Source: a virus
IMG/VR virus record: IMGVR_UViG_3300018082_000009
Span: 1 to 64,000 of that record
Reading direction: 5' to 3' (one strand)
DNA: 64,000 nucleotides
The notes beneath the pieces are model-generated. The model did no database searches and was not told the DNA's origin. It saw only the letters and a list, made by a program, of their open reading frames with translations. Both the position numbers and the translations under genes were made by a program. Every line of letters begins with the position of its first letter. Positions within the stretch are counted from its first letter, which is position 1. Positions 32,549 through 40,038 of the stretch are shown piece after piece.

Positions 32549-32758
32549 ATGCCGTCTTACGTAGCAGTGCTGAAGTTCAATTCGAACCATGACCAGACAG
32601 GTCGGTTCGCAGCGGGGAAGTCCAAGGGTGGTACCCTGCACTTCAGGAAGTCACCGGGAAAAGCCAAAGCCCAAGGCGGGTTGTTTGATCTGTTGGACAT
32701 GTTGCGTGGAAAGAAGACCCCGAAGCCGAAGCTGGGGCCAGTCGTGAAGATCAAGTAG
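32549..32758 (+). CDS. Minimal module-only protein
   Basis: A 69-residue protein, almost only the module LKFNSNHDQTGRFAAGKS (residues 8-25) plus about 44 basic residues (FRKSPGKAKAQGG, KKTPKPKLGPVVKIK). With no room for an enzyme, it is the smallest carrier of the module and may show what the module does alone, such as binding a head protein. Confidence 0.7.
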   Translation: MPSYVAVLKFNSNHDQTGRFAAGKSKGGTLHFRKSPGKAKAQGGLFDLLDMLRGKKTPKPKLGPVVKIK

Positions 32759-32760
32759 CC

Positions 32761-33732
32761 ATGCCACTCACCGAAGGATTGGTCAGCAGGAAGATGTGCA
32801 TCGGTCCCCCGACGCAGGGGTATGCCGAGAAGCGCAAGAAGAAGCCTGCCTTTGCGGTGACTTTGAAGTTCAACCCCCACCATGACAAAGAGGACGGGCG
32901 TTTTACCTTCGGGTCTGGTGGTGGGAAGAGTGGTTCGAAGCGCACCCCTGCTCAGCAGGCCATACAGGATGCATTTGCCAGACAGGAGAAGAAGCCCGTC
33001 CACAAGGTGAAGACCGCCGAAGAGGCCGTCGCACTGGTCCTGAAGGGAGAGAACGTCGAGATTCAGGACACCAAGGACGTGCATACGGTGCTGAAGAAGC
33101 TGGGAGAAATGGCTATCGAGGCTAAGAGCAAGGGCTCTAAGGCCCCGAACTTTGATCCCTGCACCATCACCGTCAAAGGCGTCAGCCTCTTCTGCACGGA
33201 GAAGATTCGCACGGAGGAATTCCCCCACGGCATCCCTCGCATTGAGATGCCACAGTTCAAATCCTTGACGCCCATCGAGGGAACAGACGCGGACAAGCTC
33301 CCACGGGATGATCAAGGAGAGGTGGATGCGAGCGGAGCCTTTCTCTCGCACCTCAAGGAGTTGGGTGTCGCCACTGAGGTGAAGTCCGTGCTTGCCCGGA
33401 AGTTGAAGGCCAGTCAGGCCGAGATGGAAGGGTCTAAAGTCGCGGGGATGATGCTCAATGAGAAGCGGAACCCCAAGGAAGCGCACATCTGGGTGTCCAA
33501 GGACAACTACGTCATCGACGGACATCACACGTGGGCGTCAGCAGTCGGTCGAGACGCAGAAGACGGCAACCTTGACAACGACATGAAGATGAAAGTCGTC
33601 GTAGTCGATATGCCCATGTCCGAGGTCTACCACTTGGCGAAGAAGTGGACTCGTGCGTATGGGTTGCCGGGACATGGGGTGGCAAAGCGTGAATTCAGGC
33701 ACGTGTTAGCTGGTAGCCAAAAAGGAGAGTAG
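32761..33732 (+). CDS. ParB-like protein with N-terminal module
   Basis: A 323-residue protein. The module LKFNPHHDKEDGRFTFGSG is near residue 35. The second half reads IEMPQFKS, FLSHLKELGV, then WVSKDNYVIDGHHTWASAVG with D253, as in ParB-like nuclease or DNA-binding folds, and a helix EVYHLAKKWTRAYG. The same series (REDMPQVP, FLQEMEANGV, VSSEGRILDGHHHW) occurs in the 1109-residue polyprotein, so these are paralogous domains. A nuclease or nucleotide-hydrolase role is possible; no direct evidence is seen. Confidence 0.7.
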   Translation: MPLTEGLVSRKMCIGPPTQGYAEKRKKKPAFAVTLKFNPHHDKEDGRFTFGSGGGKSGSKRTPAQQAIQDAFARQEKKPVHKVKTAEEAVALVLKGENVEIQDTKDVHTVLKKLGEMAIEAKSKGSKAPNFDPCTITVKGVSLFCTEKIRTEEFPHGIPRIEMPQFKSLTPIEGTDADKLPRDDQGEVDASGAFLSHLKELGVATEVKSVLARKLKASQAEMEGSKVAGMMLNEKRNPKEAHIWVSKDNYVIDGHHTWASAVGRDAEDGNLDNDMKMKVVVVDMPMSEVYHLAKKWTRAYGLPGHGVAKREFRHVLAGSQKGE

Positions 33733-33737
33733 AAGAC

Positions 33738-34370
33738 ATGTCAAGACTCGCAATCATCACGTTCCTCGATCAGCGGACAGGCGGGGACATCGACAACACC
33801 CTGCCGGGTGGGCCGGTCTATCCGGGGCAGGGACTGCCCGGTGGTCCGAACTATCCCAGTCAGGGACTGCCCGGTGGCGGGTATCCCTCGCAGGGCCTCC
33901 CCGGTGGACCGAACTACCCCTCGCAGGGGCTCCCCGGAGGCGGCTATCCGTCGCAGGGACTGCCGGGACATGGACACCCCGACAATTCGCTGCCCGGATT
34001 CCCCGGCTTTCCTGTTCACCTTCCCGTATACCCCTTCGACCCGACCGATCCCGGCTTCGGTGTGGGCCGTCCCGACCGTCCCGATCAGGGTCTTCCCGGC
34101 AGCGGTGCTCGTCCCGATCAGGGATTGCCCGGTTCAGGTGCGCGTCCCGATCAGGGCCTGCCGGGTCAGGGTGGACACCCCGACAACACCCTGCCCGGTG
34201 GCGGTGCTCGTCCGTCGCAGCCGATTCACGACATCCGTCCCGGCATGCGGTTCATGGTCAAGTGGCTCGTGTGCGGGGGACTGATTCTGGTTCCCGACAA
34301 CGAACTGCCGTCAGGACCGCCGCCCACGGCCGGTCAGCCGCTGCCGCCGACGCCCGAGCCGAAGAAGTAA
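33738..34370 (+). CDS. Gly-Pro repeat protein (QGLPGG repeats)
   Basis: A 210-residue protein; ATG 33738 follows GGAGAG. It is built of repeats: LPGG with PNYPSQG or GYPSQG between residues 23 and 80, and GARPDQGLPGS units at 113-147. A short globular end follows (IRPGMRFMVKWLVCGG) and a proline-rich tail. It looks like an extended, fibrous surface protein, possibly a head fibre or spacer, placed between the effector genes and the protease. Repeat number may vary by recombination. Confidence 0.75.
   Translation: MSRLAIITFLDQRTGGDIDNTLPGGPVYPGQGLPGGPNYPSQGLPGGGYPSQGLPGGPNYPSQGLPGGGYPSQGLPGHGHPDNSLPGFPGFPVHLPVYPFDPTDPGFGVGRPDRPDQGLPGSGARPDQGLPGSGARPDQGLPGQGGHPDNTLPGGGARPSQPIHDIRPGMRFMVKWLVCGGLILVPDNELPSGPPPTAGQPLPPTPEPKK
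33826..33967 (+). repeat. Coding tandem repeat, first array
   Basis: About four imperfect units of 30-36 bases encoding LPGG-PNYPSQG or LPGG-GYPSQG. Each contains cAGGGaCTgCCCGG-like sequence. Confidence 0.7.
34077..34172 (+). repeat. Coding tandem repeat, second array
   Basis: Three units of about 33 bases starting CGTCCCGATCAGGG and encoding RPDQGLPGSGA. Confidence 0.75.
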
Positions 34371-34383
34371 GTCGCTAGACAGG

Positions 34384-34419
34384 GTTGGCAACTGGTTGCA
34401 CGAAGGACCAGTTGCCAAC
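34384..34419 (+). terminator. 13-pair inverted repeat, terminator or attenuator
   Basis: GTTGGCAACTGGT at 34384-34396 pairs perfectly with ACCAGTTGCCAAC at 34407-34419 around a ten-base loop. No clear U-run follows, so it may be an attenuator, a processing site or a protein-binding site rather than a simple terminator. It separates the repeat protein from the protease gene. Confidence 0.55.
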
Positions 34420-34436
34420 TTCGATTGAGAAATCCT

Positions 34437-35018
34437 ATGTCCATCGTTCTCAAATCAGATGACCAGCACCTCGTCTATGGCGAGGTGTATGCGCCGAACC
34501 GCCCGGATGCACAGGGCGAGTACATGACGGCGTTTGAGATTCGGAAGATGGCGCATGAGTTCATCCGCTCCGGGAAGATGGGGCAGATTGACCTGATGCA
34601 CGGCAACAAGGTCGTCAAGGGTGCGAGTGTGGTCGAGTCGTTCGTCGCAGACGAGACAGACTCCCGCTTCCTCCCCGAGTCATGGGTGATTGGTGTTCAC
34701 ATCCCTGACGATGCCCTGTGGGCCTCCATCAAGAAGGGTGAAATCAATGGTTTCAGCATGGAAGCCTTGGTGACGCGGCATGACATGGAGTGTGAAGTCG
34801 AAATTCCTCCGGTCGTGACCGGCCTCACCAGCAAGCATGAGGATTTGCACCAGCACAAGTTCTTTGTCACGTATGATGAGAAGGGGCAGTTCAAAGGTGG
34901 CATTACAGACACGGTGAACGGGCACTATCACAGCATCGTGGCAGGGACTCATACTCAAGACGCCGCAGGCCATCGGCACCGCTTCTCTTCCGTAGACAAT
35001 GTCCGAATTTTAGGGTAA
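34437..35018 (+). CDS. XkdF-like prohead protease
   Basis: A 193-residue protein from ATG 34437; an upstream TTG at 34425 has no better signal. HLVYGEVYAPNRPDAQGEYM, then DLMHG with H55, and KGEINGFSMEAL with S107, fit the phage prohead serine protease family of herpesvirus-protease fold, close to XkdF. The last 60 residues are His-rich (HQHKF, GHYHSI, GHRHRF), as in other XkdF-like proteins. It should cleave the scaffold and perhaps other head proteins during maturation. The scaffold gene follows at once. Confidence 0.8.
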   Translation: MSIVLKSDDQHLVYGEVYAPNRPDAQGEYMTAFEIRKMAHEFIRSGKMGQIDLMHGNKVVKGASVVESFVADETDSRFLPESWVIGVHIPDDALWASIKKGEINGFSMEALVTRHDMECEVEIPPVVTGLTSKHEDLHQHKFFVTYDEKGQFKGGITDTVNGHYHSIVAGTHTQDAAGHRHRFSSVDNVRILG

Positions 35019-35022
35019 CGTC

Positions 35023-36099
35023 ATGGCGACAATTAAGACGAAGTTGAAGCAGTTGCGGAATGCCGATGTCCGGTACATTTCACTGGTGGACCGGGCGGCG
35101 ACTCGCATCCCGTTCCGAGTGCTGAAACGCAATAAGGAGAGCAAGATGGGCATTGATCTGACGAAGGTGTTCAAGTCGGAGAACACAGACAAGCCGTACG
35201 TCTCTGCCTTGGTGGTCTTTGCCCAGAAGAACGAAGCGGCTGGCAACCAAGTGCAGGACGCCATCAAGAAGTACGGCTTCAAAACGGACAAGGTCCAGAA
35301 GTCCGATGATGGCGAAACACTGGTCTACGCCCAGCAGGAAGCCAAGGGTGAGACGATGGTCGTGCGCCTGAGCGACCAGTTGCTGGTCACCGTGGGCGGG
35401 CTCCGCACCCCTGAAGGCTGGGTGGGCGCACTGGTCGAGGAGAATGGATTCTTCCCCGACCTGAAGTTGGCCACCTCCGCCCTCCACGAGCAGATGGCGC
35501 TCGTGGCCAAGTCCGACAGTCCGCAGGAAGAGGCGCAGGCGGCATTGGAGCACTACGGCTCCTACCTCCAGCAGATGTTCGTCCTCCCGTCCAATGCCTA
35601 CGCACTGGACGAGGCCATCGGGGAAGTCATCAAGAAGTGCTCCTGCGAGGAGAAGACCGAGGTCACGGACGAGACGAAGACCGAGGTCACGAAGGAGTCG
35701 GAGGAAGACGAAGCGGCTCGCAAGAAGCGTCAGAAGAGCCATCCTCCCGCCGAGATGGCCCCCGCCGACGAGGATGCTGATCAGGAACCCCCACCTCCCG
35801 ACGAGGACGCGAAGAAGGCGGATGTGGCTATCCTCGCCGCCCTGAAGGACATCGGCACGACCGTGGCCGGTCTGTCCACCAAGTTGGAGACGGTCGTCAC
35901 CGAGCAGGCCAGCCAGAAGAAAGTGCTTGACGAGGTGGTACAGAAAGCTGACACTCTGGGGACCAAGTTGGGCACGACGCTGACCGCTCCCCCGGTGTCC
36001 GAAGATCGTCCTGCCCCGGCGCGGATGCGGGTCACGAAGGACGAGGATCCTCGCACGGGGAATTTTGACACTGCGTTCCTGCGTCGTCGCAGGAGCTAG
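35023..36099 (+). CDS. Probable scaffold protein
   Basis: A 358-residue protein starting four bases after the protease stop. Its position between protease and major capsid, strongly acidic Glu/Lys-rich middle (EEKTEVTDETKTEVTKESEE) and predicted helical C-terminus (LKDIGTTVAGLSTKLETVV) suit a head scaffold. The start VRYISLVDRAATRIPFRV is often seen in proteins next to XkdF-like proteases. The last residues RRRRS are basic, as expected for a capsid-binding tail. Confidence 0.65.
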   Translation: MATIKTKLKQLRNADVRYISLVDRAATRIPFRVLKRNKESKMGIDLTKVFKSENTDKPYVSALVVFAQKNEAAGNQVQDAIKKYGFKTDKVQKSDDGETLVYAQQEAKGETMVVRLSDQLLVTVGGLRTPEGWVGALVEENGFFPDLKLATSALHEQMALVAKSDSPQEEAQAALEHYGSYLQQMFVLPSNAYALDEAIGEVIKKCSCEEKTEVTDETKTEVTKESEEDEAARKKRQKSHPPAEMAPADEDADQEPPPPDEDAKKADVAILAALKDIGTTVAGLSTKLETVVTEQASQKKVLDEVVQKADTLGTKLGTTLTAPPVSEDRPAPARMRVTKDEDPRTGNFDTAFLRRRRS

Positions 36100-36146
36100 T
36101 CCGCAGGAGTTCTTAACGCGGCGTTGATTTTTGAGCAGGAGTAGCC

Positions 36147-37088
36147 ATGACGAACGAGGAAGTCATTCGAAAAGCGGATCTGGCCCTGTCGGATCTGGAG
36201 ACAGCCGGGAAGTTGAATCCCGAGCAGACGGATCGGTTCATCAGAACGCTGATCGATCAGCCGACGCTGCTGGCTTCCGTTCGCACGGTGGCCATGGGCG
36301 CTCCGCAGATGAACATCAACAAGATCGGCTTCGGGACGCGCATCTTGCACCCGGCCGTCTCCGCCACGCCGCTGCCGGAGAATCTGCGGTCGAAGCCTGA
36401 CCTTGGACAGGTCAAGCTGGAAACCAAAGAAATCATCGCGGAAGTCAACATCCCCTACGACGTGCTGGAAGACAACATCGAGCGGGGCAACGTCAACGTG
36501 CCGCTCCAGACCGGCGCGGGTGGTCTGCACCAGACCATCGTGGACCTGATCGCAGAGCGTGCGGCTCTCGATCTGGAGGAGTTGGCCATTCAGGGCGACA
36601 CCACCAACGTGGGGGATCCGTATCTGGCCCTGAACGACGGCTACCTCAAGATGTCCACGGCGAACGTGGTCAACGTGGGGGGTTCGTTCGACAAGGCGGC
36701 GGTAAAGCAGGGGCTGAAGACCATGCCCACCCGGTACCTCCGCAACCGGGCGGCGATGTCCCACTTCGTCTCCATCGACAACGAGACGGAAATCCGGGAC
36801 CAGTACGGTGCCCGTCAGACGGCACTCGGTGATCAGCAACTGCAGGGCATGCTGCCGGTGTACATCTACGGTTCACGGGTGGTACCCGTGGCCCTGATGC
36901 TGGGCACCAGCGGTCTGTTCACCGACCCGATGAACCTCATCTTCGGGATCCAGCGCAACATCATGATCGAGTACGACAAGGACATCCGGGCGCGGGTGTT
37001 CATCATCGTGCTGACATGCCGCGTGGATTTCCAGATCGAGGAAGTGAACGCCGTCGTCAAGTACATGGGCATCACCGGGAGCCGGTAG
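36147..37088 (+). CDS. Major capsid protein, HK97 fold
   Basis: A 313-residue protein; ATG 36147 follows CAGGAG. VKLETKEIIAEVNIPYDVLEDN is the strand-turn-helix of the HK97 E-loop/spine region. The helix DLIAERAALDLEELAIQGD and the end, IEYDKDIRARVFIIVLTCRVDFQIEE, match the capsid P and A domains. Length and position fit a major capsid protein without a long delta domain. The scaffold and protease lie upstream, and connectors lie downstream. Confidence 0.85.
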   Translation: MTNEEVIRKADLALSDLETAGKLNPEQTDRFIRTLIDQPTLLASVRTVAMGAPQMNINKIGFGTRILHPAVSATPLPENLRSKPDLGQVKLETKEIIAEVNIPYDVLEDNIERGNVNVPLQTGAGGLHQTIVDLIAERAALDLEELAIQGDTTNVGDPYLALNDGYLKMSTANVVNVGGSFDKAAVKQGLKTMPTRYLRNRAAMSHFVSIDNETEIRDQYGARQTALGDQQLQGMLPVYIYGSRVVPVALMLGTSGLFTDPMNLIFGIQRNIMIEYDKDIRARVFIIVLTCRVDFQIEEVNAVVKYMGITGSR

Positions 37089-37152
37089 TCTCCCTCTGGC
37101 GTTTGGCTGGCTGGCGTTAGCCTTGCACATTTCTGCAGCGGGAGGTAGTACC

Positions 37153-37704
37153 GTGGCCGAAGACAAAAAGCCCTTGGAAAAGAAGATGGAAGAGCGGACG
37201 GAGATTGTCGGTGGAAAGCCGATGACTCCCGAAGAGGCGCAGGAGAACAAGCGGCAGTTGGAGGAAGAGCAGAAGAACATCGCAGAGCCACAGGTGGACC
37301 GGAACGTGCCACCCGACTCCGCGATGAACCAGCCGCCGCAGCCGTCGAACCCCGAAACCGTCCGCTCCGCCCGAGCGACCGAGAAGGAAAGCGGTGCGTC
37401 GAAGGCGAAGCGCGTGGACACCGCTGATGTGGACCCGGCAGGCGAGAAGGCCCCGGCAGGCTGGGGCAAGAAGCCCACGGTCTACGTCATGACGAACGTG
37501 GACGGCGAGAAGCTGCACGTCACCGTCAAGCAGTGGGCCAAGTACGGCCAGAAGTTGCGGGAGAAGGGGTGGACTACCCCGGAGTTCGCGGAAGGCGATC
37601 CCGGAGGCAGCGAGGAGATTCCACAGGACGTGGACTGGGGCAAGGACAGCCCGGACGAGACGCTGTACCCGGCCAGCGGTGGTAACCCGCCGCCCAAGAA
37701 GTAA
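37153..37704 (+). CDS. Head-associated protein of unknown function
   Basis: A 183-residue protein. GTG 37153 is chosen because GGGAGG lies eight bases before it. The N-terminal half is charged and disordered-looking (KKPLEKKMEERTE). The C-terminal part has a small fold with VYVMTNVDGEKLHVTVKQWAKYGQKLREKGW. Position after the capsid gene suggests a decoration or head-completion protein. A strong terminator follows. Confidence 0.65.
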   Translation: MAEDKKPLEKKMEERTEIVGGKPMTPEEAQENKRQLEEEQKNIAEPQVDRNVPPDSAMNQPPQPSNPETVRSARATEKESGASKAKRVDTADVDPAGEKAPAGWGKKPTVYVMTNVDGEKLHVTVKQWAKYGQKLREKGWTTPEFAEGDPGGSEEIPQDVDWGKDSPDETLYPASGGNPPPKK

Positions 37705-37720
37705 CAGCGGGAAGGAACAC

Positions 37721-37749
37721 GAGGGGGCCGCTGGCCCCCTCAAGTTTTT
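37721..37749 (+). terminator. Rho-independent terminator
   Basis: GAGGGGGCC and GGCCCCCTC form a perfect nine-pair stem around GCT, followed by AAGTTTTT. It would end transcription of the capsid operon. Confidence 0.9.
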
Positions 37750-37772
37750 GCAATCAAGTGCAATCAAGTGCA
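37749..37772. repeat. Two overlapping palindrome variants TGCAATCAAGTGCA
   Basis: Copies at 37749-37762 and 37759-37772 share TGCA. They lie between the terminator and the AAAGGAG ribosome binding site of the next gene, the only tandem pair seen. Confidence 0.7.
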
Positions 37773-37784
37773 AAGGAGTGCGAG

Positions 37785-38171
37785 ATGGCGTTGAAGACGG
37801 AGAAAACCGTGGAAGCATCAGCCCCGACAACTGCCAGCAGAGTCGAAACGACGGTCTTGGAACTGGCCCTCTACAAGAACTACACGTGGGGCAACGTGAC
37901 CTACGAGAAGGGGAAGCCCTATCGGTTCCGGAACAGCGATGCTATGGTGTTGCTGGCGGAGCACGATACCGGTCGGCCTATCTGGCGGATCTACCAGAAG
38001 CCCAAGCCCCGGCAGGCACCCCGCAACGAGATTGTGGATGCCACATCGGTGACGGCCACCCTTCCGGTCGAAGAGCCCATGGGCCTGAAGACCGAGAAGC
38101 GCATCGACGTGGGCACCGATGATGAGATTGCGGACATCCTGAACCGGGATGGCGGCGATATTACGGTGTAA
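37785..38171 (+). CDS. Hypothetical head protein
   Basis: A 128-residue protein; ATG 37785 follows AAAGGAGTGCG. ALYKNYTWGNVTYEKGKPYRF, then LAEHDTGRPIWRIYQK, suggests a small beta domain, and the C-terminus is acidic. No family was recognised. It lies between a terminator with palindromes and the connector genes. Confidence 0.65.
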   Translation: MALKTEKTVEASAPTTASRVETTVLELALYKNYTWGNVTYEKGKPYRFRNSDAMVLLAEHDTGRPIWRIYQKPKPRQAPRNEIVDATSVTATLPVEEPMGLKTEKRIDVGTDDEIADILNRDGGDITV

Positions 38172-38178
38172 CGATGTG

Positions 38179-38289
38179 ATGGCCGGAGAGTTCCGGGGCT
38201 GGCAGTTCTTTGTCACATGGGTGATCTTGATGCTGTTCGTGCTCTGGGTCTGGTATAGTCTGATCAAACTCGTGTTCATGGTGGGATGA
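38179..38289 (+). CDS. 36-residue single-pass membrane peptide
   Basis: A frame of 36 residues from ATG 38179, whose stop overlaps the connector ATG. Nearly all of FFVTWVILMLFVLWVWYSLI is hydrophobic, a clear membrane segment with Trp at both ends. GGAGAG is inside the frame; no good ribosome binding site is seen. The role is unknown. Confidence 0.55.
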   Translation: MAGEFRGWQFFVTWVILMLFVLWVWYSLIKLVFMVG

Positions 38290-39083
38290 TGGCCAGACTA
38301 CCTCCGCCGTTGTTCGTGGACCCGCAGGATGTGATTCTCCGGATGCAGCTAGACAAGGATCTGGCGGGCATCGTGGATGTCATCACGTCTGGCATCATTG
38401 CCGCCCAACTCCACGTCGAGCGCATCATTGACGGGCATCTGGCTCGCCGCTCCCAGCGGTGTGGATACTTCATTGACGCCGAAGCCTTCTCCGGCATCGC
38501 GCCGGGAGGGTTGTACCGTCTGGAGGTGCCCAGTGGGTTGGTGAGACAAGATGTCCCACAGGTGGTGACCGCCTCCTACGGAGCGATCAATGGTCCGTTC
38601 TCGGACTCCTACTCCGCTGTGAATGCAGGGCTGATGCAGTTCGACTACAACCGTGGCTACCTCTATGTGGATGCGGCTACCTACGGCAACAACCACATCA
38701 AAATCCAGTGTGACACGGGCTTCGAAGACGGCACCAAGCCTCTCCCTGTGGAGGGGATGGCTGACTGGTCAGCCTCCCAGCAGTATCACGTGGGGGATCA
38801 GGTGGCCTATCAGGAAAAAGCCTACGAGGTTGTCACCGAGCCTCCCATCGGCACGTCACCAACCAATGCCCTCTACTGGAAGCCTGCCACGGTGCCACAG
38901 GAGCCCATCCCTGACGCCATCTACGAGGCCATCATGGCGTTGGTGCCCATGGTGTTCAACGCCAACCAGACCACCAACCGGAGCGATGAGGCGAAGCAGC
39001 AGTACCAGACGCTGACGGACCACGCCAACCTCCTGCTCCAACCATATACTCGCACGCAAGGCTTCACGTTTCGGTCGATATGA
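38286..39083 (+). CDS. Head-tail connector-like protein with carbohydrate-binding-like insert
   Basis: A 265-residue protein. The first 150 residues (LFVDPQDVILRMQ, IIDGHLARR, PGGLYRLEVPSG, and IPDAIYEAIMALV after the insert) resemble adaptor-type connector proteins. Residues about 157-200, WSASQQYHVGDQVAYQEKAY to YWKPAT, match the short CBM5/12 pattern W...Y..GD.V.Y.G..Y....W. The gene follows the capsid group and precedes the tail-completion gene, as expected for a connector. The insert may bind sugars or only be a small beta domain. Confidence 0.65.
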   Translation: MMARLPPPLFVDPQDVILRMQLDKDLAGIVDVITSGIIAAQLHVERIIDGHLARRSQRCGYFIDAEAFSGIAPGGLYRLEVPSGLVRQDVPQVVTASYGAINGPFSDSYSAVNAGLMQFDYNRGYLYVDAATYGNNHIKIQCDTGFEDGTKPLPVEGMADWSASQQYHVGDQVAYQEKAYEVVTEPPIGTSPTNALYWKPATVPQEPIPDAIYEAIMALVPMVFNANQTTNRSDEAKQQYQTLTDHANLLLQPYTRTQGFTFRSI

Positions 39084-39544
39084 GACTCCTCTCTGTTACC
39101 GTGCAGGGTCAGCCGGGGCTGATCAAGGCCATGACCGGGATGGTGAGTGCCTTGGACCCGGTGAAGATCCTTGATGAGGGAGCCGCCGTCATCTATAACC
39201 GCATGCGAGCCCGGTTCTTGGTCGAGACAGACCCGATGGGGCAGAAGTGGCCTCCGAGCCAAGCCGCTCTCCGAAGAGCCAGAAGTGGGAGAGGTGGAGG
39301 CACGCTGTTCGATACAGGCAATTTGTTTCGAAGCATCCAGTTGTATGCGGATGGTCCGAACACCCGTGCCATCGGCACCAATGTTACGTCTCCCACAGGG
39401 TATCCCTACGCAGAGAAGCATCAGTTTGGCATTGGCTTCCCACAGCGGCAGTTCTTGGGCTTTGCCTCTGAGGATTTGGATGTCATGAAGAGCGTGATCA
39501 TTCGACGGGTGGTTGAAGGACTGCGACAGGGGATGACTCCATGA
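39080..39544 (+). CDS. Tail completion / virion morphogenesis protein, gpG-like
   Basis: A 154-residue protein whose ATG overlaps the connector stop. RFLVETDPMGQKWPPSQAAL, LFDTGNLFRSIQ, AIGTNVTS, YAEKHQFG and PQRQFLGFASED follow the phage virion-morphogenesis family (Mu gpG, P2 gpS): L-D-TG-L, iGT, YA-H-fG, P-R-FLG. These proteins complete the head-tail joint or tail end. Confidence 0.85.
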   Translation: MRLLSVTVQGQPGLIKAMTGMVSALDPVKILDEGAAVIYNRMRARFLVETDPMGQKWPPSQAALRRARSGRGGGTLFDTGNLFRSIQLYADGPNTRAIGTNVTSPTGYPYAEKHQFGIGFPQRQFLGFASEDLDVMKSVIIRRVVEGLRQGMTP

Positions 39545-40038
39545 GTGATACCTGCACCACCTCCCTCCCGGCATCGAAGCTCATACGGGTCATCGAAGAG
39601 GCCGAGCAGAAGCTGTTGCAATTGAATGCACCTCCGGTCAACCTCACCGGCAAGGTGGTCGTGGCCTATGACGAGAACGATCTGCTCGATGTTCTGAAGG
39701 GTGTCCGGTCCTTCCCGGCCGTGGGGATTGTCTACGAAGGGATGCGGTCGGCATCTGAAGAAGGCCCCACGGCCCGAGTCGGCCTTTCCGCTGAAATCGT
39801 GCTGGGCTTCGTGTTGGTGGAGCGTGGGGACGAGATTCATCGCACGGGCGAGAAGAAGGTCCGGGCTATTGAATACTTGGATGCGATGCGCTACCAATTT
39901 AGTGCGAAGAAGAGTACAGTGACGGGGCACTTCTGGAAGTTCATGGTGGAGTCTCCTGCCGCCCTTCGGACGGGAGCCGTGTGTTGGGTGCAACGATGGT
40001 CACTCCCGGTTCAACTGCCACACAATCCTCGCCCCTAG
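39541..40038 (+). CDS. Tail terminator-like protein
   Basis: A 165-residue protein whose ATG overlaps the preceding stop. LIRVIEEAEQKLLQL, FPAVGIVYEGMR, VLGFVLVERGD and FWKFMVESPAALRTGAVCWVQRW fit the Mu gp37-like or tail-terminator group that follows gpG-type genes. A palindrome variant occurs at 39617. The 3' end overlaps the first glycosyltransferase gene. Confidence 0.7.
   Translation: MSDTCTTSLPASKLIRVIEEAEQKLLQLNAPPVNLTGKVVVAYDENDLLDVLKGVRSFPAVGIVYEGMRSASEEGPTARVGLSAEIVLGFVLVERGDEIHRTGEKKVRAIEYLDAMRYQFSAKKSTVTGHFWKFMVESPAALRTGAVCWVQRWSLPVQLPHNPRP
39617..39630. repeat. Palindrome variant TGCAATTGAATGCA
   Basis: One mismatch to the consensus, near the 5' end of the tail terminator-like gene. 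Confidence 0.6.

Noticed and set aside
33826-34172. CRISPR-like direct repeats
   Set aside because: The units are imperfect, contiguous and in frame, encoding LPGG repeats with no unique spacers.
36100-36146. Terminator between scaffold and capsid genes
   Set aside because: AACG-CGG-CGTT followed by GATTTTT has only a four-pair stem, too weak to claim.
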